Source: Pseudomonas simiae (GTDB taxonomy: Bacteria; Pseudomonadota; Gammaproteobacteria; Pseudomonadales; Pseudomonadaceae). From it: a stretch of DNA of 64,000 nt. The notes under the pieces were generated by a model. That model did no database searches. It worked only from the letters and a program-made list of their open reading frames with translations, and had not been told where the DNA came from. Positions 1 to 8,775 of the stretch are shown one piece after another. The stretch's first letter is position 1; the number at the start of each line of letters is the position of its first letter. The DNA lies in the NCBI RefSeq assembly GCF_900111895.1, contig NZ_FOKB01000008.1, positions 62,001 through 126,000 of the forward strand, written 5' to 3'. A program made the translations under genes and the position numbers.

Positions 1-2
1 GC

Positions 3-77
3 GAGGCGGAGATCCTTGCACCGCGTAAGCAGCAGGTCGTGACCTTGACCGAGTTGCCACCGATCAGCATCGGCTGA
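3..77 (+). CDS. C-terminal tail of an unidentified protein (partial, 5' end outside window)
   Basis: The frame is open from the window edge to a TGA at 75-77 and encodes 24 residues ending ELPPISIG. It is followed directly by a strong hairpin terminator, which supports it as the real end of a gene. Too little is visible to name a family. Confidence 0.4.
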   Translation, partial: EAEILAPRKQQVVTLTELPPISIG

Positions 78-88
78 TCGTCGCGCAT

Positions 89-118
89 AAAAAAGCCCCG
101 CACCTGCGGGGCTTTTTC
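89..118. terminator. Bidirectional intrinsic terminator
   Basis: GCCCCGC and GCGGGGC arms around an ACCT loop are flanked by an A-run on the left and a T-run on the right. The hairpin can end both the partial plus-strand gene and the minus-strand ferritin-like gene that converge here. Confidence 0.85.
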
Positions 119-132
119 TATTCAGCGACGCC

Positions 133-600
133 TCAAGACTGAGCGCGAGCCTGGTTACGCAGGGCTTTCACCTGGTCGTGGTTGCGTTGTACGCCGTGGT
201 ACTGACGCTCAACCAGGTCACGAATGCCCAGCAGGTTGTGCTTGTTGATCTTCTCGATCGCTTCTTTGTAAGCCTTCAGGGCGTGATCTTCACCGCGCTC
301 GGCTTCGTTCAGCACAGCCTCTTCATCCTTGCCGGTGAGCATCGACTTGACGTCGACCCAACCGCGGTGCAGTGCGCCGGCAACGCTGCCGGAATCTTCC
401 GGATCGCCGCCCAGGGCACGTACGGCGGTTTTCAGTTCAGCGGCGGCAGTGGCGCAGTCGGCGGAACGCTTGGCAAACAAGGCTTTGAGTTCTGGGTGCT
501 TGATGTCTTCAGCGCACTCCTTGAAACCCTTTTGGCCGTCGATGCTGGTCTCGATCAGGTCGTTCAGTACGGAGATCGATTCTTTATTGATGTCAGTCAT
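133..600 (-). CDS. PA2169-family four-helix-bundle (ferritin-like) protein
   Basis: The 155-residue, highly charged, helical protein has no signal peptide or membrane segment. It matches the PA2169/DUF2383 family: an N-terminal SISVLNDLIETSIDGQKGF segment, a central KHPELKALF helix and a later EAERGEDHALKAYKEA helix. Family members have a ferritin-like fold and often respond to stress; their reaction is unknown. The Glu/His pairs could hold metal, but this is inference. It stands alone, converges on the terminator at 89-118 and faces an AT-rich 205-base promoter region shared with the next plus-strand gene. Confidence 0.8.
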   Translation of the reverse strand: MTDINKESISVLNDLIETSIDGQKGFKECAEDIKHPELKALFAKRSADCATAAAELKTAVRALGGDPEDSGSVAGALHRGWVDVKSMLTGKDEEAVLNEAERGEDHALKAYKEAIEKINKHNLLGIRDLVERQYHGVQRNHDQVKALRNQARAQS

Positions 601-805
601 TTTTCAATTCCTTGTACGGGTTAGAAGGTTGTCTTAATGGTTGCAGCGCCCGTGCCAGGTTTTCAAAAATATGATTATCCTTATATTTCAATTATTTACG
701 ATAAATTGAACCATCTGTATCTACGCTATTTGCATGATCTGTCATTTGGCCTTCATGCAGAATGCCTGTATTTTCCAAGGTCTCGATACACACACCTGAG
801 CCTCC

Positions 806-1042
806 ATGAATCCCGAAAAACTCGAACTGCTGATCACCCGCGAAATGCCCTTCGGCAAATACAAGGGGCGGATCATCGCCGACCTGCCTGGCCCCTACCT
901 GAACTGGTTTGCCCGCGAAGGTTTCCCCCACGGCGAGCTGGGCGGGTTGCTGGCGTTGATGCAGGAAATCGACAGCAACGGGTTGTCTGAATTACTTGAA
1001 CCGCTACGCGCCAAACACGGCAAACCCGCCCCTCGTCATTAA
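806..1042 (+). CDS. DUF3820 family small protein
   Basis: The 78-residue protein is recognised by the PFGKYKGRxIADLPxxYLNWFAREGFPxGELG signature of DUF3820, a short family found in many proteobacteria. The motif resembles one seen in some nuclease-associated modules, but no reaction is established. The ATG lies about 12 bases upstream of nothing unusual; the next gene starts 12 bases after the stop, so the two are probably cotranscribed. No signal peptide or membrane segment is visible. Confidence 0.75.
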   Translation: MNPEKLELLITREMPFGKYKGRIIADLPGPYLNWFAREGFPHGELGGLLALMQEIDSNGLSELLEPLRAKHGKPAPRH

Positions 1043-1054
1043 AGAGCCCAGCCT

Positions 1055-2230
1055 ATGCCACGGAATGCAGACAACGAGCGTCACTGGCACACCATCGCCC
1101 AGCGCTATGCGCTGGAACCCGGCCCGATCAACCTGGAGAACGGTTACTTCGGCCGCATGAGCCAAGCGGTTCAGACGCAATACCTGGAACACGTTGCGTT
1201 TATCAACCGCAGCAACTCGCTGCATGTACGCCAGCAATTCGAGCGAGTCGAAAACGACGCGATCCGCCGCCAACTGGCCGGGCTGATCGACGCCGACCCG
1301 GCAGCGGTGGCCTTCACCCGCAACGCCACCGAAGCCCTGCAATCCCTGATCCGCAACTACAACCGCCTGCAACCGGGCGATCAGGTGCTGATCAGCGACC
1401 TGGAATACGACACGGTGAAAGGTGCCATGCGCTGGCTGGCGGGCTATCGCGGCGTGGAAGTCATCGAACTGTCCCACACCCACCCGGCGAGTTTCGACAG
1501 CCTGGTGCAGACGTATCGCGATGCGTTCATGCAGTACCCGCGCTTGAAGCTGATGGCGCTGACCCACGTGACCCACCGCACGGGCCTGATCATGCCCGTG
1601 GCAGCGATTGCCCAGGCTGCGCGCAAGCAGGGTATCGATGTAATCCTCGACGGCGCCCATGCCCTGGGCCAGATCGAATTCAACCTCGCCGAGTTGGGTA
1701 TCCAGTTTGCTGGCTTCAACCTGCACAAGTGGATCGGCGCCCCACTGACCCTGGGCTTTTTGTACATCGCCCCGGAACGCCTGGCAGACATTGATCCGGA
1801 CATGGGCGAATGTCACTACCCCGCCACCGACGTTCGCGCACGTACGCCCTACAGCACGCCGAACTTTCCGGCCCTGATGACCTTGCCGCTGGTACTGGAA
1901 GAACACCAGCAATTGGGTGGCGCGGCGGCCAAGGGCGCACGGGTGAACTACTTGCGAGACGTGTGGGTAAGCCAAGTGCGGAGATTGCCGGGGATCGAGG
2001 TGCTGACGCCAGATGACCCACGGCTGTATGGCGGGATTACAGCATTCAAGTTCATTGGCCGGGATCAGCAGGTGATGACGGATCGTTTGCTCAAGGACTA
2101 CAACCTGTTCACCACCACCCGTGAGGGAGCGTCATTTGGCACCTGTATTCGGGTGACACCGGGGTTGGTGACTTCGGCAACCGAGATGGCCGTGCTGGTC
2201 AAAGCCATCACCGAATTGAGCGCCGCATAG
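1055..2230 (+). CDS. Aminotransferase class V-fold PLP enzyme (cysteine desulfurase / isopenicillin N epimerase-like)
   Basis: The 391-residue protein has a fold-type I PLP signature: LDGAHALGQIEF with Asp199 and His202 to contact the cofactor ring, and FNLHKWIGAPL with Lys225 as the likely Schiff-base lysine. RNATEALQSLI near residue 90 is the phosphate-binding loop. Class V members include desulfurases, epimerases and transaminases, and the substrate cannot be told from sequence. There is no clear catalytic-loop Cys of the IscS/SufS type, so desulfurase activity is doubtful. It follows the DUF3820 gene by 12 bases and ends before the convergent eda terminator. Confidence 0.8.
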   Translation: MPRNADNERHWHTIAQRYALEPGPINLENGYFGRMSQAVQTQYLEHVAFINRSNSLHVRQQFERVENDAIRRQLAGLIDADPAAVAFTRNATEALQSLIRNYNRLQPGDQVLISDLEYDTVKGAMRWLAGYRGVEVIELSHTHPASFDSLVQTYRDAFMQYPRLKLMALTHVTHRTGLIMPVAAIAQAARKQGIDVILDGAHALGQIEFNLAELGIQFAGFNLHKWIGAPLTLGFLYIAPERLADIDPDMGECHYPATDVRARTPYSTPNFPALMTLPLVLEEHQQLGGAAAKGARVNYLRDVWVSQVRRLPGIEVLTPDDPRLYGGITAFKFIGRDQQVMTDRLLKDYNLFTTTREGASFGTCIRVTPGLVTSATEMAVLVKAITELSAA

Positions 2231-2246
2231 GCACTTTTCTACAGGC

Positions 2247-2280
2247 AAAAAAAAGCGGTACACCGACCAAGTGCACCGCA
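2247..2280 (-). terminator. Intrinsic terminator of the zwf-pgl-eda operon
   Basis: Read on the minus strand, GCGGTGCAC pairs with GTGTACCGC around a short loop (one G-T pair) and is followed by eight T. It sits 44 bases after the eda stop. Confidence 0.75.
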
Positions 2281-2323
2281 AAAATGCCGTTAAGCACAGC
2301 AACAACGATTCAGTAAAAGCAGA

Positions 2324-2989
2324 TCAATCCAGCAGCGCCAGCGCCTCGGCGGTGACTTCCTGGATGCGGGCCCAGTCGCCGTTCTTGACCCATTCAGGGT
2401 CCAGCATCCAGCTACCGCCCACGCACATCACGTTTTTCAACGCCATGTAGTGTTTGATGTTGGCCGGACCGACGCCGCCGGTCGGGCAGAATTTCACTTC
2501 GCCGAACGGGCCGCCCAGAGCCTTGATTGCAGCAACGCCGCCGCTGACTTCGGCCGGGAACAGTTTGAAGCGGCGATAGCCCAGGCCATAACCTTCCATG
2601 ATGCCCGAGGCATTGCTGATGCCCGGCAGCAGGGGGATCGGGCTGTGTACCGAGGCTTCCAGCAGGTCACGGGTGATGCCTGGAGTGACGATGAATTGCG
2701 AACCCGCCACTTCGGCGGCTTCGAGCATGTGACGATCGAGCACGGTGCCAGCACCGGTGCACAGTTCAGGGCGTTGTTCACGCAGTACCTGAATGGCCTT
2801 GAGGCCGAACTCGGAACGCAGGGTCACTTCCAATGCGGTCAAACCACCGGCTGCCAGGGCATCGGCCAGCGGCAGGATGTCCTGCTCGCGGGCGATGGTG
2901 ATCACCGGCAGGATCCGCGCCTTGGCGCAGAGGCTGTCGATCAGGGCAACTTTATCCGCCATGGACACGGTCGGTTGAGGGCTTTTCAT
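2324..2989 (-). CDS. eda: 2-dehydro-3-deoxy-6-phosphogluconate (KDPG) aldolase
   Basis: Eda cleaves KDPG to pyruvate and glyceraldehyde 3-phosphate, the last step of the Entner-Doudoroff pathway, in the cytoplasm. The 221-residue protein shows the class I aldolase features: Glu54 in LEVTLRS and the Schiff-base Lys142 in RRFKLFPAE, plus the phosphate-binding FCPTGGV. The frame stays open to 3016, but I chose the ATG at 2989 because AAGGA lies about nine bases before it and MKSPQPTVSMADK is the usual Pseudomonas start. The gene follows pgl by 17 bases and ends the operon. Confidence 0.95.
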   Translation of the reverse strand: MKSPQPTVSMADKVALIDSLCAKARILPVITIAREQDILPLADALAAGGLTALEVTLRSEFGLKAIQVLREQRPELCTGAGTVLDRHMLEAAEVAGSQFIVTPGITRDLLEASVHSPIPLLPGISNASGIMEGYGLGYRRFKLFPAEVSGGVAAIKALGGPFGEVKFCPTGGVGPANIKHYMALKNVMCVGGSWMLDPEWVKNGDWARIQEVTAEALALLD

Positions 2990-3006
2990 AGCGGCTGATC
3001 CTTGGC

Positions 3007-3720
3007 TCATGGGCACCAGTAAATCTCTAATGTAGGTTGCAGAAACGCGCGAATCGGCATGGCAGAGACGTCGTCACTGGCCAGCGCGGCGCTCAAGGTG
3101 GTCAATTTCGAACTGCCGGAGATCGACAGCACGGTGTAATTAGCCGTCGCCAGCAACGCGCGACTCATGGTCAGGCGCTGATGCGGCACGGTCGGCGCCA
3201 GCATCGGCCAGCAACGGCGGGTACCGTCGGCCTTCAGCGCTTCGGCGAGGTTCGGGCTGTTTGGAAACAGCGACGCGGTGTGACCGTCGTCACCCATGCC
3301 CAGCACCAGCACATCGATGGCTGGCAACTCGCCCAGCAGGCGATCGGCCTGCTCGGCAGCTTCTTCAAGATTGGCCGCGGCGCTATAGAGGCTCAAGAAC
3401 TTGGCCTTGGCCGCCGGGCCTTGCAGCAAATGCTGCTTGAGCAAGCCAGCATTGCTGTCGGCGTGCTCCACCGGCACCCAGCGTTCGTCGGCCAGGGTGA
3501 TGGTGACCTTGGACCAGTCCAACCCCTGCTTGGCCAGATGCTGGAAGAACGCCACGGGGCTGCGGCCACCGGACACCACCAGGGTCGCCTCGCCGCGGGC
3601 ACTGACGGCCGTGCGCAGTTGCTCGGCCACATCATTGGCCAAACCTTCCGCCAACAGTGCCGGTGTGCGGTACTCGTGGGGCGTTACGCCCTGCGGCAGT
3701 TTCAGTTCAGATATCGCCAT
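3007..3720 (-). CDS. pgl: 6-phosphogluconolactonase
   Basis: Pgl hydrolyses 6-phosphogluconolactone, the product of Zwf, to 6-phosphogluconate. The 237-residue protein carries the NagB-like fold motifs VVSGGRSP (about 48-55), LADERWVP and LGMGDDGHTASLFP. The frame extends to 3735, but the ATG at 3720 has GGGAGG eight bases upstream. That start overlaps the end of zwf by 14 bases, which suggests translational coupling in the order zwf-pgl-eda. Confidence 0.94.
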   Translation of the reverse strand: MAISELKLPQGVTPHEYRTPALLAEGLANDVAEQLRTAVSARGEATLVVSGGRSPVAFFQHLAKQGLDWSKVTITLADERWVPVEHADSNAGLLKQHLLQGPAAKAKFLSLYSAAANLEEAAEQADRLLGELPAIDVLVLGMGDDGHTASLFPNSPNLAEALKADGTRRCWPMLAPTVPHQRLTMSRALLATANYTVLSISGSSKLTTLSAALASDDVSAMPIRAFLQPTLEIYWCP

Positions 3721-5173
3721 ACCAAGACCTCCCATCCCGCGTGATCAGTGCAATCGAGCTCATCGGCCCCCAGGACCCCGCCGCGTACGGCTTGGGCGCA
3801 TCACCGGACTTCTTCCACCCGGCGATCAACTGGTCACACCACTTCCACGCGGCTTCGATTTCATCTTTGCGAACAAACAGGTTCTGATTGCCGCGCATCA
3901 CTTCCAGCAACAACCGCTCGTAGGCATCCGGAATACGGGCGCTGCGGTAGGTGTCGGAAAAATTCAGTTGCAGCGGGCCGCTGCGCAGTTGCATGCCCTT
4001 GTCCAGGCCCTGCTCCTTGGTCATCACGCGCAAGGAAATACCTTCGTCCGGTTGCAGGCGGATGATCAGCTTGTTGCTGATCTGCAGGCGCTGCTCCGGG
4101 GCGAAGATGTAGTGGGACGGTTCCTTGAAGTGGATGACGATCTGCGACAGCTTTTGCGGCATGCGCTTGCCGGTACGCAGGTAAAACGGCACCCCGGCCC
4201 AACGCCAGTTGCGAATATCGGCACGCAGGGCGACGAACGTCTCGGTGTCGCTCTGGGTGTTGGAATTCTCTTCTTCCAGGTAACCCGGCACCGGCTTGCC
4301 GGCGCTGTAGCCAGCGATGTACTGGCCGCGGACGACTTGGGTGGTCAGGCCATCCGGGCTGATCGGCGCCAAGGCCTTGAGCACCTTGACCTTCTCGTCG
4401 CGGATGCTGTCGGCGGACAAGTCGGCCGGCGGGTCCATGGCAATCAGGCAAAGCAGCTGCAGCAGGTGGTTCTGGATCATGTCCCGCAGCTGGCCTGCCT
4501 TGTCGAAATAGCCCCAACGGCCTTCGATACCGACCTGCTCGGCCACGGTGATTTCCACGTGGGAGATGTAGTTCTGGTTCCACTGGGTTTCGAACAGGCT
4601 GTTGGCGAAACGCAGGGCGATCAGGTTTTGTACCGTCTCTTTGCCCAGGTAGTGGTCGATGCGGTAGGTGCGGTTTTCCGGGAAAAACTGCGCCACGGCG
4701 TCGTTGACCTTGCGCGAGGACTCCAGGTCCGAACCGATGGGCTTTTCCAGGACCACGCGGGTGTTTTCCGCCAGGCCGACCTTGGACAGGTTCTCGCAGA
4801 TCGCGCCATACACCGCCGCCGGGGTGGCGAAGTAAGCGATCAAGCGTTGTTCGGTGCCAGCGATGTCCGCCAGGGCCACGTAGTCATCGGCTTTCATGAA
4901 GTCGACGTGAACATAGGTCAGGCGCGCCAGGAACCGCTGGGCGACGGTTTCATCCAGCTCCTTGCCGACGTATTTACGCAGTTCTTGTTCAATGTGCGCC
5001 AGGTGCTGTTGCTCGGAACCGGCTTCACGGGCCAAGGCCAGGATGCGCGTGTCGTCGTGCAGGAGCGTGGCGCCATCGAGTTGATAGAGGGCAGGAAATA
5101 ACTTGCGCAGCGCCAGATCACCCAAGGCGCCAAACAGGGCAAAGGTGCAGGGTTCTACGGTTATCGAAGGCAT
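3707..5173 (-). CDS. zwf: Glucose-6-phosphate 1-dehydrogenase
   Basis: Zwf oxidises glucose 6-phosphate to the lactone with NAD(P)+. The 488-residue protein has the nucleotide-binding FALFGALGDLALRKL (11-25; the usual GASGDL is GALGDL here), EKPIGSDLESS (143-153) and the active-site RIDHYLGKE (171-179). It is the first gene of zwf-pgl-eda and is divergent from its repressor gene hexR. The ATG has no recognisable GGAG; an A-rich AAGAACAA lies about six bases before it, which looks more like a Hfq/Crc target than a ribosome binding site. Confidence 0.96.
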   Translation of the reverse strand: MPSITVEPCTFALFGALGDLALRKLFPALYQLDGATLLHDDTRILALAREAGSEQQHLAHIEQELRKYVGKELDETVAQRFLARLTYVHVDFMKADDYVALADIAGTEQRLIAYFATPAAVYGAICENLSKVGLAENTRVVLEKPIGSDLESSRKVNDAVAQFFPENRTYRIDHYLGKETVQNLIALRFANSLFETQWNQNYISHVEITVAEQVGIEGRWGYFDKAGQLRDMIQNHLLQLLCLIAMDPPADLSADSIRDEKVKVLKALAPISPDGLTTQVVRGQYIAGYSAGKPVPGYLEEENSNTQSDTETFVALRADIRNWRWAGVPFYLRTGKRMPQKLSQIVIHFKEPSHYIFAPEQRLQISNKLIIRLQPDEGISLRVMTKEQGLDKGMQLRSGPLQLNFSDTYRSARIPDAYERLLLEVMRGNQNLFVRKDEIEAAWKWCDQLIAGWKKSGDAPKPYAAGSWGPMSSIALITRDGRSWYGDI

Positions 5174-5178
5174 GATGT

Positions 5179-5186
5179 TTGTTCTT
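5179..5186 (-). promoter_or_regulatory. AAnAAnAA (Hfq/Crc-type) motif at the zwf start
   Basis: On the minus strand AAGAACAA fits the A-rich catabolite-repression motif AAnAAnAA known from Pseudomonas, where Hfq with Crc blocks translation. It occupies the place where a Shine-Dalgarno would be expected. Confidence 0.45.
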
Positions 5187-5238
5187 TTATCAAGTTAAGC
5201 TACAAATACCTTTTTTCAAGGCATCACTCAAGGAAAAA

Positions 5239-5257
5239 TGTAGTAATAACCACAACA
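5239..5257. promoter_or_regulatory. Candidate HexR operator between zwf and hexR
   Basis: TGTAGT-N7-ACAACA forms an imperfect dyad in the divergent zwf/hexR promoter region. HexR of Pseudomonas binds TTGT-N7/8-ACAA type sites in the zwf promoter and releases them when KDPG binds. The site is 66 bases upstream of zwf and 126 upstream of hexR, so it could control both. Confidence 0.55.
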
Positions 5258-5383
5258 TTTTCCCGAAATACGCATTCCGAGTGGTGGTGTTCAGCTACCC
5301 TCAGTAGGATAGGCCACCGCAAAAGGCCACTCGTCGATTGGTTGCCACCCTTTATTTGCATCGTCGCCCGAAGGAAAGACTGA

Positions 5384-6253
5384 ATGGACCGCGTGCGAAA
5401 TCTTCTGGAACAGATCCGGAACCGCCTCGAAGAATTGAACAAGGCTGAGAAAAAAGTTGCCGAGGTCATCCTGCTCAACCCGCAGCAGGCGACCCGCTTC
5501 TCCATCGCAGCCCTCGCCCAAGCCGCTTCGGTCAGTGAACCGACGGTCAACCGTTTCTGCCGTTCGTTCGGCGTCAGCGGTTACCCTGAACTTAAATTGC
5601 AGTTGGCGCAAAGCCTGGCCAGTGGCGCCGCGTACGTCAGCCGCGCCGTGGAGGCAGATGATAACCCCGAGGCCTACACCCAGAAGATCTTTGGCAGCGC
5701 CATCGCCTCGCTGGACGCCGCCTGCCAGGCACTGGACCCTGCCCTGATCAGCAAGGCCGTGGATCTGTTGATCCAAGCGCGGCAGATCCACTTCTTCGGC
5801 CTGGGTGCTTCGGCACCGGTGGCCATGGATGCGCTGCACAAGTTTTTCCGCTTCAACCTGGCAGTGACCGCCCACGCCGACGTGCTGATGCAACGCATGA
5901 TCGCCTCGGTGGCCCACACGGGCGAGCTTTTCGTGATTATTTCCTACACCGGGCGCACCCGCGAACTGGTGGAAGTGGCGCGTATCGCCCGGGAAAACGG
6001 TGCATCGGTGCTGGGCGTAACCGCCGAGAACTCGCCGCTGGCCAAGGCCAGTACCGTCAGCCTGAATATCCCGCTGCCCGAAGACACCGACATCTATATG
6101 CCGATGACCTCACGGATCATTCAGTTGACGGTGCTGGATGTGCTGGCGACTGGCATGACCTTGCGCCGTGGCGTGGATTTCCAGCCGCATCTGCGCAAGA
6201 TCAAAGAGAGTTTGAATGACAGCCGGTATCCGGTGGGGGATGAGTTCAACTGA
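5384..6253 (+). CDS. hexR: HexR, RpiR-family repressor of glucose metabolism
   Basis: The 289-residue protein has an N-terminal RpiR helix-turn-helix (about 1-77, with FSIAALAQAASVSEPTVNRFCRSFGV) and a C-terminal SIS sugar-phosphate domain (about 125-260, with FFGLGASAPVA and ISYTGRT). HexR represses zwf-pgl-eda, edd and gap in Pseudomonas and is induced by KDPG. Divergence from zwf with a candidate operator between them supports the name strongly. A REP doublet follows the stop. Confidence 0.93.
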   Translation: MDRVRNLLEQIRNRLEELNKAEKKVAEVILLNPQQATRFSIAALAQAASVSEPTVNRFCRSFGVSGYPELKLQLAQSLASGAAYVSRAVEADDNPEAYTQKIFGSAIASLDAACQALDPALISKAVDLLIQARQIHFFGLGASAPVAMDALHKFFRFNLAVTAHADVLMQRMIASVAHTGELFVIISYTGRTRELVEVARIARENGASVLGVTAENSPLAKASTVSLNIPLPEDTDIYMPMTSRIIQLTVLDVLATGMTLRRGVDFQPHLRKIKESLNDSRYPVGDEFN

Positions 6254-6282
6254 GTCAGCATTTATGTTGGCTTTATTGGCCT

Positions 6283-6377
6283 CATCGGGGGCAAGCCCCC
6301 TCCCACACTTGATCTTCAGTGCTAATAGCTTGTAGGCACCACACAGCACCCATGTGGGAGGGGGCTTGCCCTCGATG
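6283..6377. repeat. REP doublet (REPIN-like) 1, between hexR and the mutarotase gene
   Basis: Two inverted units, one reading GGGGGCAAGCCCCCTCCCAC and its partner GTGGGAGGGGGCTTGCC, are separated by about 45 bases. The 16-base core GTGGGAGGGGGCTTGC is a common Pseudomonas REP sequence. The units point outward, opposite to most other copies in the window. It lies between convergent genes. Confidence 0.85.
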
Positions 6378-6395
6378 GGGCCATCAGCCGCACCG

Positions 6396-7241
6396 TTAAG
6401 CCCCCGCCCTGGCCTGCAAACTAAGGTGCGCCCTCTCCCCCGGCGCCAAGCTGGCCCCGGCCATCGCCGACTCTACGCACACAAATCCCGACGCCTCGTT
6501 AAAGCTCACCCCCAACAGCGGCCGGCTGCCGGGATGCCATACGACGGTGTCGGCGCTGTCGCCGGTGTCGATGCACAGTTCGCGCTGCCAAGCGTGGTCC
6601 TTGAGCTGCAATTCGCCCTCGTGCTGGAACACCCGCTGGCAGCCGCCCTCCACCCGCAGTTCGCCTTCCTGCTGGCAAACCTGGCGATTGAGCTGGTCGT
6701 AACCTTGCGCACCGTCGAGCCCAGACAGCGCTATCTCATCGACGTGACCAATACGCCAGTAAGCATGCAAAGCGTGGCTCAATTGGCACGGCAGCTCGTC
6801 TTGATGCTCGGTGCTCAGGCGCAGTTCCAGGGCTTCGCCCAAATGCGCGTGCAGGTCGACCTGCCAGTCGCAAAGCTGTAATTGCCAGTGCAGATGTACG
6901 CCATCGTCGTCGGTACTGCTGTCGAGCAGCTTCCAGTCGATCAGCCGCGCCCACCCATGGGAAGGCCAGGCATTTTCGCTCGGATGGCGGCCATACCATG
7001 GCCAGCACACCGGCACGCCACCTCGGATGGCGCCGACTTGCGGCCATTTGGCTGCGCACCACAGCCAGGGTTTCTGGCCACGGGGCTGGAAGTGCAACAG
7101 CTGCGCGCCCTGACGACTGAACACCGCCTGGCACAGCGGATGGTCGATCACCAACACATCACGCATCTGGAAGCGCTCCCAGGCGAACACCGGGCGCTCG
7201 CGCAGGGATTTGAAAAAGCGTTGCAGCGGTTGCTCGTGCAT
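6396..7241 (-). CDS. D-hexose-6-phosphate mutarotase (aldose-1-epimerase-like)
   Basis: The 281-residue protein matches the YeaD-type branch of the aldose-1-epimerase family: GAQLLHFQPRGQKPWLW near residue 45, RGGVPVCWPWYGRH near 75, then PSHGWARLIDW, and the late VVWHPG. The family interconverts alpha and beta hexose 6-phosphates. Its place between oprB and hexR/zwf fits a role in feeding beta-glucose 6-phosphate to Zwf. A terminator hairpin separates it from oprB, so it is expressed either by read-through or from its own promoter. Confidence 0.85.
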   Translation of the reverse strand: MHEQPLQRFFKSLRERPVFAWERFQMRDVLVIDHPLCQAVFSRQGAQLLHFQPRGQKPWLWCAAKWPQVGAIRGGVPVCWPWYGRHPSENAWPSHGWARLIDWKLLDSSTDDDGVHLHWQLQLCDWQVDLHAHLGEALELRLSTEHQDELPCQLSHALHAYWRIGHVDEIALSGLDGAQGYDQLNRQVCQQEGELRVEGGCQRVFQHEGELQLKDHAWQRELCIDTGDSADTVVWHPGSRPLLGVSFNEASGFVCVESAMAGASLAPGERAHLSLQARAGA

Positions 7242-7276
7242 GTGCCACGGTCCTGAATATCATCACAATGCGCCCC

Positions 7277-7308
7277 AAAAAAAGCGGGTAGCCATGGCTA
7301 CCCGCAAA
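7277..7308 (-). terminator. Intrinsic terminator after oprB
   Basis: On the minus strand GCGGGTAGCC pairs perfectly with GGCTACCCGC around a short centre and is followed by seven T. It lies 36 bases after the oprB stop and 36 bases before the mutarotase start, so it probably limits mutarotase expression relative to transport. Confidence 0.85.
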
Positions 7309-7343
7309 ATGCGCACAGAGAGAAGGAGCTTATCGCAACAGCG

Positions 7344-8690
7344 TTAGAACGTAGACTGAATTTTCAGGCCCGCCACCAACGCGTTGTCGACTTTATCCAC
7401 GCCGCCAGGCTGGACGACGTATTGCAGGTTAGGACGCACGGTCAGCCAGTTGGTCACCTTGATGCCGTAGTTGAGTTCGACGTTGTACTCGGTCTCGCGA
7501 ATCGGCGTGTACAGCGGGTTGTCGTAGTCGTTCACACCATTGGCGGCGTTGAGCAGCTCGGCGTTTTTCTTCACGTCATCATTCACGTGCAGACGAGCCA
7601 CACCAATACCGATGTCGTCTTTTGGACGCGCGTCGAATGGGCCTTTGTACACCAGCATCAACGACTGGTAGTTGTCGACCAGGTTGGTTTCCTTGTCGTG
7701 GAAGGTGGCGTTGGCCGCGATGTTCAGGCCGCGCGAAGCATCGCCGTTATGCGTGGTGAGTTGCTGTTGGGCAACGAACCAGTAACCTTTCTTGCTGCTG
7801 CGGGTACGGAAGTCTGCACGGGTGATGACCGCATCGTTGCCGTTGACGTCTTCACGCACGTCCGGTGCATCGGCCGCGCTCTTGTAGTAACCCACACGGT
7901 ACTCGCCCGGCAGGTTGTTGACCTTCGGCGACCAGACCAATTCCACCGGAATCACAGTGCCCTTGGTGCCGCTGCCGCTGAGTTTGAAGCCGTTACCGTG
8001 CTCCAGTTGCGAAGGGTTCTGGTTGTACGCACCAATTTGCGCATACAGCTCAGGCGTGATGTTGTACTTCACGCGGATCGCGGCCTGGCTGACGGGCCAG
8101 TTGTACCAGGTGTTGACGTAGTTACCCACTTGCGAGCCGCAGAACGACAGGTTCTGGAAGTCGCACGGGAAGGTGTTGAAGTCTTCGCCTTCACCGAAGT
8201 AACCGAGCTTCACGTCCAACTTGTTGTCGAACATCTGGTGCTGGATCCAGAACTGGGTCAAACGCACCATGTGGCCACGGCCGTACACTTCCATGGACGA
8301 ACTCAGCGTGCCGGCACGCGGGTCGCCAATGCGGTCGTTGGAGATGTTCTGGCCATTACGGTTGGTCAACTGGATCTTGGCCTGGGTGTTATCCCAGCCC
8401 CACAGCTTTTGCAGGTCCAGTGCCACACCGAGACCGAACTGGTCAGAGTAGCGACCGGTCTTGTCGTCGTTGTAACCACCTTTGGCGTTGTAGCCCATCT
8501 CCCCAACGTAGTCGGCCTTGATGTCGATACCTTGCTCGATCAGCTTGGTACGCTCGCCACCCCAATCGCCCGTCATCCATTTGGAACTGGAGCTGAATGC
8601 ATCGTCTGCCATCGCATTGGCGGACAATACCAGGGCTGCTGCAGCTGACAGTTGGCAGATCAGCCGAGTGTTGTTGTGTTGCTTTTTCAT
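7344..8690 (-). CDS. oprB: OprB-type carbohydrate-selective outer-membrane porin
   Basis: The 448-residue protein has a signal peptide ending ANAMADDAF (cleavage near residue 28) and a beta-barrel pattern ending in an aromatic residue (KIQSTF). KWMTGDWGGERTKLIEQGID and YNWPVSQAAIRVKY are typical of OprB. OprB lets glucose and other sugars cross the outer membrane. It is the fifth gene after gtsABCD, separated from gtsD by 85 AT-rich bases, so it delivers substrate to that ABC importer. An A-rich Hfq/Crc-type motif precedes its ribosome binding site. Confidence 0.93.
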   Translation of the reverse strand: MKKQHNNTRLICQLSAAAALVLSANAMADDAFSSSSKWMTGDWGGERTKLIEQGIDIKADYVGEMGYNAKGGYNDDKTGRYSDQFGLGVALDLQKLWGWDNTQAKIQLTNRNGQNISNDRIGDPRAGTLSSSMEVYGRGHMVRLTQFWIQHQMFDNKLDVKLGYFGEGEDFNTFPCDFQNLSFCGSQVGNYVNTWYNWPVSQAAIRVKYNITPELYAQIGAYNQNPSQLEHGNGFKLSGSGTKGTVIPVELVWSPKVNNLPGEYRVGYYKSAADAPDVREDVNGNDAVITRADFRTRSSKKGYWFVAQQQLTTHNGDASRGLNIAANATFHDKETNLVDNYQSLMLVYKGPFDARPKDDIGIGVARLHVNDDVKKNAELLNAANGVNDYDNPLYTPIRETEYNVELNYGIKVTNWLTVRPNLQYVVQPGGVDKVDNALVAGLKIQSTF

Positions 8691-8709
8691 CCCTACATCC
8701 TCGTCTTTA

Positions 8710-8717
8710 TTGTTATT
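8710..8717 (-). promoter_or_regulatory. AAnAAnAA (Hfq/Crc-type) motif upstream of oprB
   Basis: AATAACAA on the minus strand lies about 20 bases before the oprB ATG, just upstream of the GAGGA ribosome binding site. Sugar porin and importer genes are known targets of this control in Pseudomonas. Confidence 0.45.
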
Positions 8718-8775
8718 AAACTGTTTTTATCTAACGTGGTTTACATTTTTTATCTAAAACAACAACTTATCTGCT

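Noticed and set aside
637..990. Plus-strand frame of 117 codons overlapping the DUF3820 gene
   Set aside because: The overlapping frame at 806-1042 has the clear family signature; this one has none.
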